From positions 1-32,875 of the forward strand of contig JBBAKL010000033.1 in NCBI GenBank assembly GCA_040403535.1: 32,875 bases of DNA, given 5' to 3'. A program made the position numbers and the translations under genes. The stretch comes from JAHEYG01 sp040403535. Its GTDB lineage: Bacteria; Bacteroidota; Bacteroidia; B-17B0; Aurantibacillaceae. Positions 24,532-32,875 of the stretch are shown in pieces (the first letter of the stretch is position 1; each line of letters starts with the position of its first letter). Below the pieces are notes generated by a model. That model ran no database searches, had not been told where the DNA came from, and saw nothing but the letters and a program-made list of their open reading frames with translations.

Positions 24532-25161
24532 TTATCTCCACTGATAATAAACTACTTTTTTGGTCTCAAAAAATTCTTCTTCAAAATAATTTTTCAAATC
24601 AAAAAACTGACAGGAATTATAAAAACGTCCGAATTCTTCTTTCAAATCGCCACCTTTGAGATATAAAATTCCGTTAGGTAAATCGTTAAAGCTTTTCATC
24701 GAGAATTTACCCTTTAACCAACTGTAAAAAACAGGAAACTCAGTAACGGCCCTGCTTACAATGAAATCAAATTTATCGTCAACCTTTTCAGCACGTTCGT
24801 GTTGAGTCGTCAGATTTTTTAATCCTATAGCGGCACTTACTTCGTTAATTACTTTTAGTTTTTTTCCGATTGAATCCACACAATGGAAATGCGAATCAGG
24901 AAACATAATTGCTAAAGGCACTCCCGGAAATCCCCCACCTGTTCCAACATCCATTACTTTAGTACAGGGTTTAAACTGAATAACTTTTGCAATTCCCAAC
25001 GAATGTAAAACATGGCGTTCGTACAGCAAGTCAATATCCTTTCGGGAAACTACGTTAATTTGTGAATTCCAGTGCACATACAAATCAAACAGCTGCTCCA
25101 TTTGCTGTTTTTGTTTTTGTGTTAAATCAGGAAAATATTTGTAAATGATATCAGGCTTCAT
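24532..25161 (-). CDS. rsmG: 16S rRNA (guanine527-N7)-methyltransferase
   Basis: A 209-residue RsmG/GidB protein that methylates N7 of G527 in 16S rRNA using SAM. It shows NVVSRKDIDLLYERHVLHSL, the SAM site VMDVGTGGGFPGVPLAI, the acidic end of strand 2 (HCVDSIGKKLKVI), and FDFIVSRAVTEF. The length is normal for the family. It is the third gene of a minus-strand cluster, beginning one base after the stop of the sigma factor gene, so it is translated from the same message. Confidence 0.96.
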   Translation of the reverse strand: MKPDIIYKYFPDLTQKQKQQMEQLFDLYVHWNSQINVVSRKDIDLLYERHVLHSLGIAKVIQFKPCTKVMDVGTGGGFPGVPLAIMFPDSHFHCVDSIGKKLKVINEVSAAIGLKNLTTQHERAEKVDDKFDFIVSRAVTEFPVFYSWLKGKFSMKSFNDLPNGILYLKGGDLKEEFGRFYNSCQFFDLKNYFEEEFFETKKVVYYQWR

Positions 25162-25162
25162 G

Positions 25163-25783
25163 CTACATATTGTGCCCCGAATTTTTCAGAATATTAAATA
25201 GAAATTCGCGTGCCCTGAATAATTGTGCTTTTATGGAACCAATCGGTAAATTAAGTTTCTGAGATATTTCTTCGTGACTCATTTCCTGATAATAAAACAT
25301 CACCACCAGTTCTTTATACTTTGGTTTTAGTTTATCAACTACATCATTCAGCATTTTTATTTTTTGTTTTTTCATGTAGTTTTCTTCGGGATCGAGAGTT
25401 CCGGCTTTAATATTTTGTGATAATTGCTGCCCTTCGTCATTTACAAAGTTCGTATCCAGCGACAACGGTTCGCCTTGTTTCTTTTTACGTAAATGATCTA
25501 TAGCATTATTACTCGCTATCTTAAACAGCCAGGTGCTAAACGCGAAGTTAGGTGTGTATTGATGTAAACGTTTAAACGCTCTTCCAAATGCCTCAATGGT
25601 TAAATCATCGGCATCATCTTTATTCCCTACCATTTTCAGCATCATAAAATAAACCGACTCACGGTAACGATGTAACAACTCCGCATAAGCTTTTTGATCG
25701 CCCTGATTAAGGGCAGCCTGCACCAGTTTATAATCATAAACGGCTTTGGTTGTTAGTTTGTCGATATTTCCTAGTTCGTCCAT
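25163..25783 (-). CDS. ECF-type sigma-70 family RNA polymerase sigma factor
   Basis: A 206-residue sigma factor with region 2 (YAELLHRYRESVYFMMLKMV through AFSTWLFKIASNNAIDHLRK, including the DADDLTIEAFGRAFK segment) and region 4 (LPIGSIKAQLFRAREFL). A polar linker of about 30 residues joins them. No anti-sigma gene is adjacent. Its start lies within the end of the glycosyltransferase gene (13-base overlap), and rsmG follows one base after its stop. Its regulon is unknown. Confidence 0.93.
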   Translation of the reverse strand: MDELGNIDKLTTKAVYDYKLVQAALNQGDQKAYAELLHRYRESVYFMMLKMVGNKDDADDLTIEAFGRAFKRLHQYTPNFAFSTWLFKIASNNAIDHLRKKKQGEPLSLDTNFVNDEGQQLSQNIKAGTLDPEENYMKKQKIKMLNDVVDKLKPKYKELVVMFYYQEMSHEEISQKLNLPIGSIKAQLFRAREFLFNILKNSGHNM

Positions 25784-26913
25784 TTATTAGGTTTATGAAA
25801 CAGTTTTGACAGGTGAAAAACAGGGTATAGAATTAAAAGAACAAACTCGTAAAAAAACGAAAGCCCCCACATATCCGGCTCGTTAAATTTCTTTGCGGCT
25901 TTATTAAAGATAATCATTTGAAACAGCATTTTCAAGAAAAAAAGACCAACCCCAATTAATAAGGTACCTTTAAAGCAAAATAACACGACCAACATGGCGT
26001 AAAAAATATACTTAATGGCAAAATCAAAAGCTATACGTGAACGTGAAGAGGAAGTGTAATGAGGCGCAGTGGTTAAATGTCGCATTTTCTGACGGCGCCA
26101 ATCCGCAAATTTGGTTTTAGCTTTTGAATACGTATTGGAATCATGACTCACACAAACATTCGTGTTATCAGGAGTAGCGGCTTCGTTTACAAATAAATCA
26201 TCATCCCCCGAGTTGATATGATAATGACTCGAAAACCCCTTATGCTTAAAGAATAAAGATTTTTTATAACCCAAATTTCTGCCTACACCCATATACGCTT
26301 TTCCTTTCATGGCAGCACTCAAATAACTTAATGCGATTGTGAAAGCGTCAAAACGTATTAACGAATTTAAAAAACCCTGTGTTTTGATATAGGCTCCATA
26401 TCCTAATACCACTTCCTTTTGTAAACTGAAAGCACTTGCCATTTCCTTTAACCATTGATCTGATGCTGGATAGCAATCGGCATCCGTAAATACCAGGTTT
26501 TCGTATTTAGCCCCTTTAATGCCAACCATTACCGCAAATTTTTTGCCGTGCTTATAATAGGCATCCTCCTTAATATTTACCTTTTTCAGGTTAGGGAATA
26601 TTTTCGCGAATTCGTCAATAACCGTTTCTGTATTATCCCACGAACAATCATTTACTACGATAACTTCAAATTCGTGATAATCCTGTGTTAAGATTTTCGG
26701 CAAGAACTCAGTCAGGTTCTCATCTTCGTTGCGAGCACAAATAATTACCGAAACCGGTTCGTTATTGGCACCCGGCGTGCTATGAACTGTCTTTAAAGCC
26801 GCAATGGGCCAATAAGTTAAAAAATAGTGAATAATTAAAACTATTAGGACAAGGACCCCTGCCACCGACAATAATTCTTCCAAACCAAAATGTTTAAATT
26901 CCGGATACAACAT
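25771..26913 (-). CDS. Membrane glycosyltransferase family 2
   Basis: About 380 residues. An N-terminal membrane segment (LLSVAGVLVLIVLIIHYFL) is followed by a GT-A domain with VSVIICARNEDENL, VIVVNDCSWDNTE, FTDADCYP (DxD), GDDDLFVNEAA and the QRRW-like WRRQKMRHL. Two or three C-terminal membrane helices follow. It should build a polysaccharide or glycolipid at the inner membrane. The frame is open to an ATG at 26946, but an exact -7 box (TAACTTTG on the minus strand, 26920-26927) lies within that stretch. I therefore place the start at the ATG of 26911-26913 (MLYPEFKHFG). This gives a transcript with almost no leader. Confidence 0.85.
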   Translation of the reverse strand: MLYPEFKHFGLEELLSVAGVLVLIVLIIHYFLTYWPIAALKTVHSTPGANNEPVSVIICARNEDENLTEFLPKILTQDYHEFEVIVVNDCSWDNTETVIDEFAKIFPNLKKVNIKEDAYYKHGKKFAVMVGIKGAKYENLVFTDADCYPASDQWLKEMASAFSLQKEVVLGYGAYIKTQGFLNSLIRFDAFTIALSYLSAAMKGKAYMGVGRNLGYKKSLFFKHKGFSSHYHINSGDDDLFVNEAATPDNTNVCVSHDSNTYSKAKTKFADWRRQKMRHLTTAPHYTSSSRSRIAFDFAIKYIFYAMLVVLFCFKGTLLIGVGLFFLKMLFQMIIFNKAAKKFNEPDMWGLSFFYEFVLLILYPVFHLSKLFHKPNKWTN

Positions 26914-26919
26914 ATAGCG

Positions 26920-26927
26920 CAAAGTTA
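26920..26927 (-). promoter_or_regulatory. -7 box for the glycosyltransferase-sigma-rsmG operon
   Basis: On the minus strand this reads TAACTTTG, an exact TAnnTTTG match, ending six bases before the ATG at 26913. A TTG about 16 bases upstream is a short-spaced -33 candidate. Confidence 0.5.
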
Positions 26928-26953
26928 TCGGCACAAGACAAGCCAAATAAAGA

Positions 26954-26961
26954 TATCTTTG
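26954..26961 (+). promoter_or_regulatory. -7 box for the HAD phosphatase gene
   Basis: TATCTTTG is an exact TAnnTTTG match 29 bases before the ATG at 26991. No clear TTG is found at the usual distance. It is back to back with the minus-strand promoter at 26920. Confidence 0.45.
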
Positions 26962-26990
26962 TATTTATTAAACAAAGAAATTAACAATTA

Positions 26991-27638
26991 ATGAAAGGGA
27001 TTAAAGCCGTAATTTTTGACATGGATGGCGTACTAATTGACTCAGAACCACTGTGGAGAAAAGCCATGATTAAAGGCTTTAACGACATTGGTGTTGATTT
27101 TACAGAAGACGATTGCCGTAAAACAACCGGTATGCGTTTTAAAGAAGTAATAAATCATTGGTTTTTACATCATGGCATCGAGGATACACATCCGGATGAG
27201 CTGGACAAGTCGGTAATCACTCATTTAATTGAACTCATTAAAACTGAAGGGGAGCCTATGAAGGGGGCTGTTGAACTCATAGCCCATTTAAAATCTCAAA
27301 AATATCCGATTGGACTGGCTACATCCTCATCACACGCGCTGGTAGATGCAGTTTTATCAAAAATAAAGGCTCAACCATTATTTAATTCCGTAGTATCGGC
27401 CGAATTTTTAGAATACGGCAAACCACATCCGGAAGTATTTCTGAAGTGCTCCGCCGAGTTAGGTATTGAACCAAAATATTGCCTGGTTATTGAGGATTCG
27501 GTAAACGGGGTTATTGCTGGAAAGGCCGCTCAAATGCGGGTAGCAGCTATCCCAGATAAGGAACATCAGTCAGACACTCGCTTTGTAATAGCCGATATTA
27601 GGGTTAATAGTCTGAACGATATTATTAAATTATTCTAA
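26991..27638 (+). CDS. hxpB: HAD-family sugar-phosphate phosphatase (HxpB/YniC-like)
   Basis: A 215-residue HAD hydrolase of the beta-phosphoglucomutase/phosphatase branch. FDMDGVLIDSEPLW carries both catalytic aspartates, LATSSSHALVDAVL gives motif II, GKPHPEVFLKCS the motif III lysine and VIEDSVNGVIAGKAAQMRV motif IV. The order and wording follow E. coli HxpB (YniC), a hexitol and 2-deoxyglucose 6-phosphate phosphatase, over the whole length, with the same DTRFVIADIRVNSL ending. A mutase function is less likely from this similarity, but substrate cannot be proven by reading. It is divergent from the glycosyltransferase operon and followed by tgt. Confidence 0.8.
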   Translation: MKGIKAVIFDMDGVLIDSEPLWRKAMIKGFNDIGVDFTEDDCRKTTGMRFKEVINHWFLHHGIEDTHPDELDKSVITHLIELIKTEGEPMKGAVELIAHLKSQKYPIGLATSSSHALVDAVLSKIKAQPLFNSVVSAEFLEYGKPHPEVFLKCSAELGIEPKYCLVIEDSVNGVIAGKAAQMRVAAIPDKEHQSDTRFVIADIRVNSLNDIIKLF

Positions 27639-27667
27639 AAACAAAGAGGAATTCTCCTCTTATAGCT

Positions 27668-27675
27668 TACATTTG
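27668..27675 (+). promoter_or_regulatory. -7 box immediately before tgt
   Basis: TACATTTG, an exact TAnnTTTG match, ends four bases before the TTG start codon of tgt, so transcription from it would begin at or next to the start codon. A small hairpin AGAGGA-attc-TCCTCT (27645-27660) lies just upstream and may separate it from the HAD gene. Confidence 0.45.
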
Positions 27676-27679
27676 TATC

Positions 27680-28810
27680 TTGAAATTTACCTTACAAAAT
27701 ACCGACCCACACAGTAAAGCCCGTGCGGGTTTAATGGAAACCGATCATGGTTCAATTTTAACACCAATATTTATGCCGGTTGGTACTGCCGGAACTGTAA
27801 AAGCGGTACACCAGCGTGAGTTAAAAAACGACATTAACGCACAAATCATATTGGGCAATACGTATCATCTGTATTTGCGTCCCGGTTTAAATGTTCTTGA
27901 AAATGCTGGAGGCCTACACAAATTTAACAGCTGGGATAAACCCATTTTAACCGATAGCGGAGGGTATCAGATTTTTTCGCTGGCACATAAACGTAAATTA
28001 AGCGAAGAAGGTGCTGCTTTCACGTCACACATAGATGGAAGTAAGCATTTTTTTACACCGGAAAGCGTGATGGATATTGAGCGTACAATTGGTGCAGATA
28101 TCATTATGGCTTTTGATGAGTGTACTCCCTACCCTTGTGAATACAAATATGCAAAAGACTCTATGGGAATGACACATCGGTGGCTCGACCGTTGCGTGAA
28201 CCGATTCAGAACCACAGAGCCTAAGTACGGTTACAATCAGGAATTGTTTCCGATAGTTCAGGGAAGTGTGTACAAAGATTTGCGTATTCAGAGTGCAGAA
28301 TACATTTCAAGTAAAGATTGCTTCGGAAATGCTATTGGCGGATTAAGTGTTGGTGAACCTGCTGAAGACATGTACGCCATGACAGAGGTTGTTTGCAACA
28401 TTTTACCTTGGGAAAAACCACGTTACCTAATGGGCGTGGGTACACCCGTAAATATATTAGAAAGCATAGCGTTGGGTATTGATATGTTTGATTGTGTAAT
28501 GCCTACTCGTAATGCGCGTCATGGATTATTATTTACGAAAAACGGTATAATCAACATCAAAAACGAAAAATGGAAAAATGATTTTTCGCCCATTGATGAA
28601 AGCAGCGATTGTTTTGCCGACACACAATACAGCAAGGCTTACTTACGTCATTTGCTTCAATGTGGAGAAATTCTTGCTTCGCAAATTGCCAGCGTACATA
28701 ACCTGCATTTTTACCTGTGGCTGGTAGGCGAAGCTCGCAAAAAAATCATTGAAGGCACATTTTACGAATGGAAAAACAAAATGGTGGTTCAATTAAGCCA
28801 AAGATTATAA
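27680..28810 (+). CDS. tgt: tRNA-guanine transglycosylase (queuosine biosynthesis)
   Basis: A 376-residue bacterial Tgt that exchanges guanine 34 of tRNA-Asp, -Asn, -His and -Tyr for preQ1. It shows LTDSGGYQIFSL with the base-binding aspartate, IIMAFDECTPYP, PIVQGSVYKDLR, GGLSVGEP, and DCVMPTRNARHG with the nucleophilic aspartate. Length and start (KFTLQNTDPHSKARAG) fit Bacteroidota Tgt, so translation begins at TTG 27680. The zinc site of other bacteria (CxCxxC...H) is reduced to SDCFADT with the later YLRHL histidine, so two of three cysteines are missing. I believe this is usual in the phylum. The LptF/G-like gene starts one base after the stop. Confidence 0.96.
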   Translation: MKFTLQNTDPHSKARAGLMETDHGSILTPIFMPVGTAGTVKAVHQRELKNDINAQIILGNTYHLYLRPGLNVLENAGGLHKFNSWDKPILTDSGGYQIFSLAHKRKLSEEGAAFTSHIDGSKHFFTPESVMDIERTIGADIIMAFDECTPYPCEYKYAKDSMGMTHRWLDRCVNRFRTTEPKYGYNQELFPIVQGSVYKDLRIQSAEYISSKDCFGNAIGGLSVGEPAEDMYAMTEVVCNILPWEKPRYLMGVGTPVNILESIALGIDMFDCVMPTRNARHGLLFTKNGIINIKNEKWKNDFSPIDESSDCFADTQYSKAYLRHLLQCGEILASQIASVHNLHFYLWLVGEARKKIIEGTFYEWKNKMVVQLSQRL

Positions 28811-28811
28811 A

Positions 28812-29930
28812 GTGCTCACGATAATTGACAGATATATATTAAAGAAATTCCTGGGAACGTTTATCTTCTCCATCTCACTTATATTGGCAATTTTTATCGT
28901 ATTCGATATAAAGGAGAAAATTCAGATTTTCGTTACGAAGCAAATTCCATTAAAAGAAATTATTGTAGATTACTATTGCATGTTTATTCCTGTTTACGGA
29001 AACATGTTTAGTCCGCTTTTCACTTTTATATCCATCATTTTTTTCACTTCAAAAATGGCACACCGTACCGAGTTTGTTGCTATTTTAAGCAGTGGCGCCG
29101 GATTTAACCGCATCTTAAAACCCTATCTTATTGGCGCCTTTATCATCGGATTTAGCTCTTTCTTATTAAATCATTTTTTAATTCCAAAAGCTCAAAAAAT
29201 AAAAATAGGATTTGAAGACAAGTGGATAAATAGCGGATATAGCACAGAAGACAAGAATATACATAAAATCATTGGTCCTAATAAAGTGTTATACATGGAG
29301 AGCTACGATAACCGCGTTAACACCGCTACTCGGATTTCCATTGAACAATTTTCAAATAACCGCCAAACCTACATGTTAAAAGCCGATAACATGAAATGGG
29401 ATAAGGAAAAAAAAGAATGGTTGTTAACCAACGTATTTGAACGAACCATAACTCAACAAGAACGTTTAGACACCTTAAAAGGTCAAAAACCAATTCACAA
29501 AGAGATTCACAAGGCACTTGACAGTATGCGTATAAAATTAAATTTTACTCCGGCCGATATGTGGCGTTACGAAAGTAAAATTGAAATTATGACCTATTTC
29601 GAATTAAAAAATTACATAGTAAACGAACGTTTAAAAGGCTCTAATCTTATCGAGTTTTTTGAAGTGGAACAATACAAGCGAACCTCCTTCCCTTTTGCCA
29701 CCTTTATTCTTACCATTATAGGTGTAGCTATTTCGTCAAGAAAAGTGCGAGGCGGAGTTGGTTTACAGATTGCATTTGGATTATTTTTAAGTTGTATCTA
29801 CATCATGTTCATGTACATCTTCACAACGGTCGCAACCACCGGGTTTGCTTCACCATTGCTGGCAGTGTGGATTCCTAATATTATTTTTTCTTTTGTAGCG
29901 TTTTACTTTTACAAAACCGCGCAACAATAA
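28812..29930 (+). CDS. LptF/LptG family (YjgP/YjgQ) permease
   Basis: A 372-residue inner-membrane protein with three N-terminal helices (FIFSISLILAIFIVF, MFSPLFTFISIIFF, YLIGAFIIGFSSFLL), a large periplasmic region of about 150 residues with beta-jellyroll-type sequence (NKVLYMESYDNRVNTATRIS), and three C-terminal helices. This is the LptF/LptG layout; the ABC transporter LptB2FG lifts lipopolysaccharide from the inner membrane. It starts with GTG one base after tgt, and the next gene overlaps its stop by one base (TAATG). Which of LptF or LptG it represents cannot be decided by reading. Confidence 0.9.
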   Translation: MLTIIDRYILKKFLGTFIFSISLILAIFIVFDIKEKIQIFVTKQIPLKEIIVDYYCMFIPVYGNMFSPLFTFISIIFFTSKMAHRTEFVAILSSGAGFNRILKPYLIGAFIIGFSSFLLNHFLIPKAQKIKIGFEDKWINSGYSTEDKNIHKIIGPNKVLYMESYDNRVNTATRISIEQFSNNRQTYMLKADNMKWDKEKKEWLLTNVFERTITQQERLDTLKGQKPIHKEIHKALDSMRIKLNFTPADMWRYESKIEIMTYFELKNYIVNERLKGSNLIEFFEVEQYKRTSFPFATFILTIIGVAISSRKVRGGVGLQIAFGLFLSCIYIMFMYIFTTVATTGFASPLLAVWIPNIIFSFVAFYFYKTAQQ

Positions 29931-31450
29931 TGAGACAGATTATTCAGAATATCCAAAATAAATACACACCTCTTCAAATCATAATTGGATTGGGAATATT
30001 GTTTCGTTTAATTACGGTTATTTTTTCTAAAGGATTCGGATGGTTTGATGATCACTTTTTAATTATTGAAGCTTCCTCCAGCTGGGCTGACGGATATGAT
30101 TATAACGATTGGCTACCGCATCCCGATTTTCCTGACAGAAAACCTCAGGGACATCCTCTGCTCTATGTTGGATTGCATTATTTCATTTTTAAATTTTTTA
30201 ATATAATTGGTTTAGCCGATCCGCAACTAAAAATGACCTTCATCCGTTTGTTGCATGCCGCTTATTCACTTATTCTGATTATTTACGGATATAAAATAGT
30301 GGAACGACTTTCTAATAAAAAAGCAGCAACGTATGCAGCACTGTTTTTATCACTGTATTGGTTCATGCCATTTCTTAGTGTGCGGAACCTGGCAGAGTTT
30401 ATATGCATTCCTCCTTTATTTCTGGCTACCTGGTTTATCATTAAAGAAAAGAATTTTAAAAATTATTTTTTAGCCGGTATAATGATTGGCCTTGCCTGTT
30501 CCGTGCGGTTCCAAAGTGTTTTTTACGCGGCTGGTATTGCAATAGCCTTGCTACTTTACAGAACACATATCAAATATCTTTTCAGCTGCTTTTTAGGTTT
30601 TGCAGTAGTTATAGGAATTACTTTAGGAGTGGTGGATATTGTATTATGGGGACGCCCTTTTGCGGAATTCGGAGAATACATTGATTATAATCTGGCAAAC
30701 GCCGGAACATACGGTACCGATATCTGGCACATGTACATTGATTTAATACTAGGATTATTAATTCCGCCATTAAGCTTTTTGTTATTTGGAGGATACTTTT
30801 TTACTTGGAAAAAATTACCCATTTTATTTTGGCCGGTATTTATCTACCTGGCATTTCACACCTATTTTCCTAATAAACAAGAGCGATTTGTAGTAACAAT
30901 TATTCCAACATTAATATTGGCAGGAACTATTGGTATGTTTGAATTATATGAAAGATACAAGTCAAAAGTTAAACCAAGACTTTTCAAATTCTCAAAAAAC
31001 TTTGTGATTATTTTCAACTGCCTGTTTCTGATTATTTTTTGCTTTACTTATTCAAAGAGAAATCGCTGTGAAGCCATGTACTATCTATATCAGAAACCCG
31101 ATTTAAACATGGTTATGATAGAAGACAGTAACAAAGACAATGATTTTACCATGCCACCACTTTATTACTTAGGTAAATGGCGTTCGGTTATAGGCATTAC
31201 AAAAAAGAACAATCCCGACTCAGCTCTTGCGCGGTATAGGAATATGCCGGCAGACGCCAAGCCAAATTATGTAGTCTTTTGGCAAGCGGAAAACCTGGAA
31301 GCACGTGTTGATAGTTTCAAAAAACGATTTCCTAATGTACAGTACATAGCTACCATTGAGCCGGGCTTGATCGATAAAACATTAAAGTGGTTAAATCCGG
31401 TCAACGACAATCAAACCACCTACATTTATAAATTTTCAGAACCTAAATAA
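29930..31450 (+). CDS. GT-C mannosyltransferase-like membrane protein (GT22/Alg9-like)
   Basis: A 506-residue protein with about ten membrane helices and a soluble C-terminal domain. The first loop has GWFDDHFLIIEASSSWADGY, in the place of the HPDE-type acidic motif of GT22/Alg9-like enzymes that use lipid-linked sugars. RPFAEFGEYIDYNL and YFPNKQERFVVTIIP match the later H/N-K-x-E-R-F-x-x-x-x-x-P motif of that family. It probably transfers a sugar from a polyprenyl phosphate donor to an envelope glycan on the periplasmic side. It is translationally coupled to the LptF/G-like gene. Confidence 0.75.
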   Translation: MRQIIQNIQNKYTPLQIIIGLGILFRLITVIFSKGFGWFDDHFLIIEASSSWADGYDYNDWLPHPDFPDRKPQGHPLLYVGLHYFIFKFFNIIGLADPQLKMTFIRLLHAAYSLILIIYGYKIVERLSNKKAATYAALFLSLYWFMPFLSVRNLAEFICIPPLFLATWFIIKEKNFKNYFLAGIMIGLACSVRFQSVFYAAGIAIALLLYRTHIKYLFSCFLGFAVVIGITLGVVDIVLWGRPFAEFGEYIDYNLANAGTYGTDIWHMYIDLILGLLIPPLSFLLFGGYFFTWKKLPILFWPVFIYLAFHTYFPNKQERFVVTIIPTLILAGTIGMFELYERYKSKVKPRLFKFSKNFVIIFNCLFLIIFCFTYSKRNRCEAMYYLYQKPDLNMVMIEDSNKDNDFTMPPLYYLGKWRSVIGITKKNNPDSALARYRNMPADAKPNYVVFWQAENLEARVDSFKKRFPNVQYIATIEPGLIDKTLKWLNPVNDNQTTYIYKFSEPK

Positions 31451-31457
31451 AAGCGCC

Positions 31458-32795
31458 ATGAAAAAAATTGTTATTAAAAACGCAACAGTAGTCAACGAAG
31501 GAGTTGTATCTAATTACGACATATTAATTGAAAACAATTTAATTGCTAAGGTAGAGCCTAAACTGGAGGAAAAAGGCGCAGTTGAAATTGTGGCCGAAGG
31601 ATTACATTTGTTTCCCGGTATTATAGATGACCAGGTTCATTTCAGAGAGCCGGGTTTAACTCATAAAGGCGAAATTTATACAGAAGCAAAAGCAGCAGTA
31701 GCCGGTGGTGTAACCAGTTTTATGGAACAACCTAACACCAATCCGCCTGCTATTACCGTTGAAGAATTGGAAAAAAAATACTCACGTGCCTCACAATGTT
31801 CGTTGGCCAATTACTCTTTTTTAATGGGAACTACCAACAACAACATTGATGAGCTTAAAAAATGTGATTACAGTAAAGTAGCGGGAGTTAAAATTTTCAT
31901 GGGCTCTTCTACCGGAAACATGCTTGTAGATAACAAAGAAGCCTTGGAAGATGTGTTTACTAATATTGATGCCATCATCGTAACACATTGTGAAGATGAT
32001 CCGATGATTAAGGAGAAACAGAAACAAATGATCGAACAGTATGGCGAAGATTTACCGGCTTACTTCCACCCCATCATCCGTAATGATGAAGCGTGTTACA
32101 AATCATCATCTTTTGCGGTTGAATTGGCTAAAAAACACAATACACGCTTACATGTATTTCATATCTCTTCCGCCAAAGAACTAAGCTTATTTACCAATAA
32201 AATTCCACTAAAGGAAAAACGGATTACATCCGAAGTTTGTATTCATCATTTATGGTTTAGCGATGAGGATTATAAATCTAAAGGCAATTTCATTAAATGG
32301 AATCCATCTGTTAAAACAGCTTACGACCGAGATAAATTATTTGCAGCAATGCTGGATGGCACCATTGATGTAGTAGCGACAGATCACGCTCCTCACACCA
32401 TCGACGAAAAAAGTCAGCCTTATTTAAAAGCGCCTAGTGGTGGACCGTTAGTACAACACAGTTTGCAGGCCATGTTGCAATTTCATAAGCAGGGAAAAAT
32501 CAGTTTAGAAAAAATAGCAGAAAAAATGTGTCATAACGTAGCCGACCTATTTAAAATAAAAAACCGCGGATACATTCGTGAAGGATACTTTGCCGATTTG
32601 GCTTTAGTAAACCTAAATGCCTCTCAAACTGTAAACAAACAAAACATACTTTACAAATGCGGATGGAGTCCGTTTGAAGGATATACTTTTAATTCAGTTG
32701 TAGAAAAAACTTTTGTTAATGGTCATTTAGTGTATGACAATGGGAATTTTAATGAAAGCGTAAAAGGCGAAAGATTATTATTTGATAAAAAATAA
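31458..32795 (+). CDS. pyrC: Dihydroorotase
   Basis: A 445-residue amidohydrolase of the class I dihydroorotase branch, which makes dihydroorotate from carbamoyl-aspartate in pyrimidine synthesis. Motifs: IDDQVHFREPGLTHKG, the carboxylated-lysine site VKIFMGSSTG, THCEDD, HVFHISSAKE and VATDHAPHT with the catalytic aspartate; the product end has ADLALVNL. The first metal-binding histidine of the usual HxH pair is glutamine here (QVH), as I remember for Bacteroidota members. It begins seven bases after the preceding gene. An allantoinase or hydantoinase is the alternative, but KAPSGGPLVQHSLQAML fits dihydroorotase. Confidence 0.93.
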   Translation: MKKIVIKNATVVNEGVVSNYDILIENNLIAKVEPKLEEKGAVEIVAEGLHLFPGIIDDQVHFREPGLTHKGEIYTEAKAAVAGGVTSFMEQPNTNPPAITVEELEKKYSRASQCSLANYSFLMGTTNNNIDELKKCDYSKVAGVKIFMGSSTGNMLVDNKEALEDVFTNIDAIIVTHCEDDPMIKEKQKQMIEQYGEDLPAYFHPIIRNDEACYKSSSFAVELAKKHNTRLHVFHISSAKELSLFTNKIPLKEKRITSEVCIHHLWFSDEDYKSKGNFIKWNPSVKTAYDRDKLFAAMLDGTIDVVATDHAPHTIDEKSQPYLKAPSGGPLVQHSLQAMLQFHKQGKISLEKIAEKMCHNVADLFKIKNRGYIREGYFADLALVNLNASQTVNKQNILYKCGWSPFEGYTFNSVVEKTFVNGHLVYDNGNFNESVKGERLLFDKK

Positions 32796-32798
32796 AAG

Positions 32799-32875
32799 AT
32801 GATTATAGTTTCACTCAACAGCATTTTACCACACGTGGTGAAAACCGCAAAAAAAGCGGGCACATTTATAAAAAA
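32799..32875 (+). CDS. Start of a further gene, cut by the window edge
   Basis: An open frame begins at ATG 32799, three bases after the dihydroorotase stop. It gives MIIVSLNSILPHVVKTAKKA then GTFIK at the edge. The pattern (hydrophobic helix, AKKAGxFI) recalls the N-terminus of inositol monophosphatase-family proteins, but 25 residues are too few to decide. Confidence 0.4.
   Translation, partial: MIIVSLNSILPHVVKTAKKAGTFIK

Overview
The window is a Bacteroidota chromosome segment. Evidence: a GWxTD-type secreted protein, a type IX secretion (Por) C-terminal sorting domain, AT-rich coding sequence with few Shine-Dalgarno sites, and repeated promoters of the clade's -33 TTG / -7 TAnnTTTG type. 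The genus cannot be read from the sequence. Housekeeping DNA flanks a 14.6 kb accessory block that is best explained as an integrative element inserted at a tRNA-Ser(UGA) gene.

Left flank (1-3135): the tail of a sodium/solute symporter, a family 2 glycosyltransferase and a GWxTD protein on the minus strand, then tRNA-Ser(UGA) on the plus strand.

Element (about 3120-17701): a 14-base near-perfect direct repeat of the tRNA 3' end marks both edges. Just inside each edge lie inverted copies of a CCCTTGAAT stem-loop and of an AGGTCAAC double repeat. The mobility part (3334-7015) holds a Bacteroidota-type tyrosine recombinase, an RteC-like protein, an excisionase-like helix-turn-helix protein and a Rep_trans-like initiator/relaxase. 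The recombinase and excisionase genes have twin promoters with the same GTTA-N11-TAAC dyad. The cargo (7481-15875) looks like a defence island. It starts with a small XRE regulator whose end overlaps an operon of MmeI/YeeA-type DNA methyltransferase, superfamily 2 helicase (YeeB-like) and GIY-YIG nuclease (YeeC-like). Next comes a dGTPase-type HD phosphohydrolase followed 7 bases later by an unrecognised protein with a HEPN-type RNxxxH motif. I consider this HD dNTPase plus HEPN pair the best candidate for an undescribed system. The right part (15885-17515) has four small unrecognised genes and a strongly structured non-coding segment.

Right flank (17711-32875): a strong terminator that probably once served the tRNA gene; purL; a LamG/T9SS-sorted secreted protein; two adjacent decayed outer-membrane protein genes; a minus-strand operon (membrane glycosyltransferase, ECF sigma factor, rsmG); and a plus-strand run of a HAD sugar-phosphatase, tgt, an LptF/LptG permease, a GT-C mannosyltransferase-like membrane protein, dihydroorotase, and the start of a further gene. 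Several promoters here sit so close to the start codon that the messages may be leaderless.
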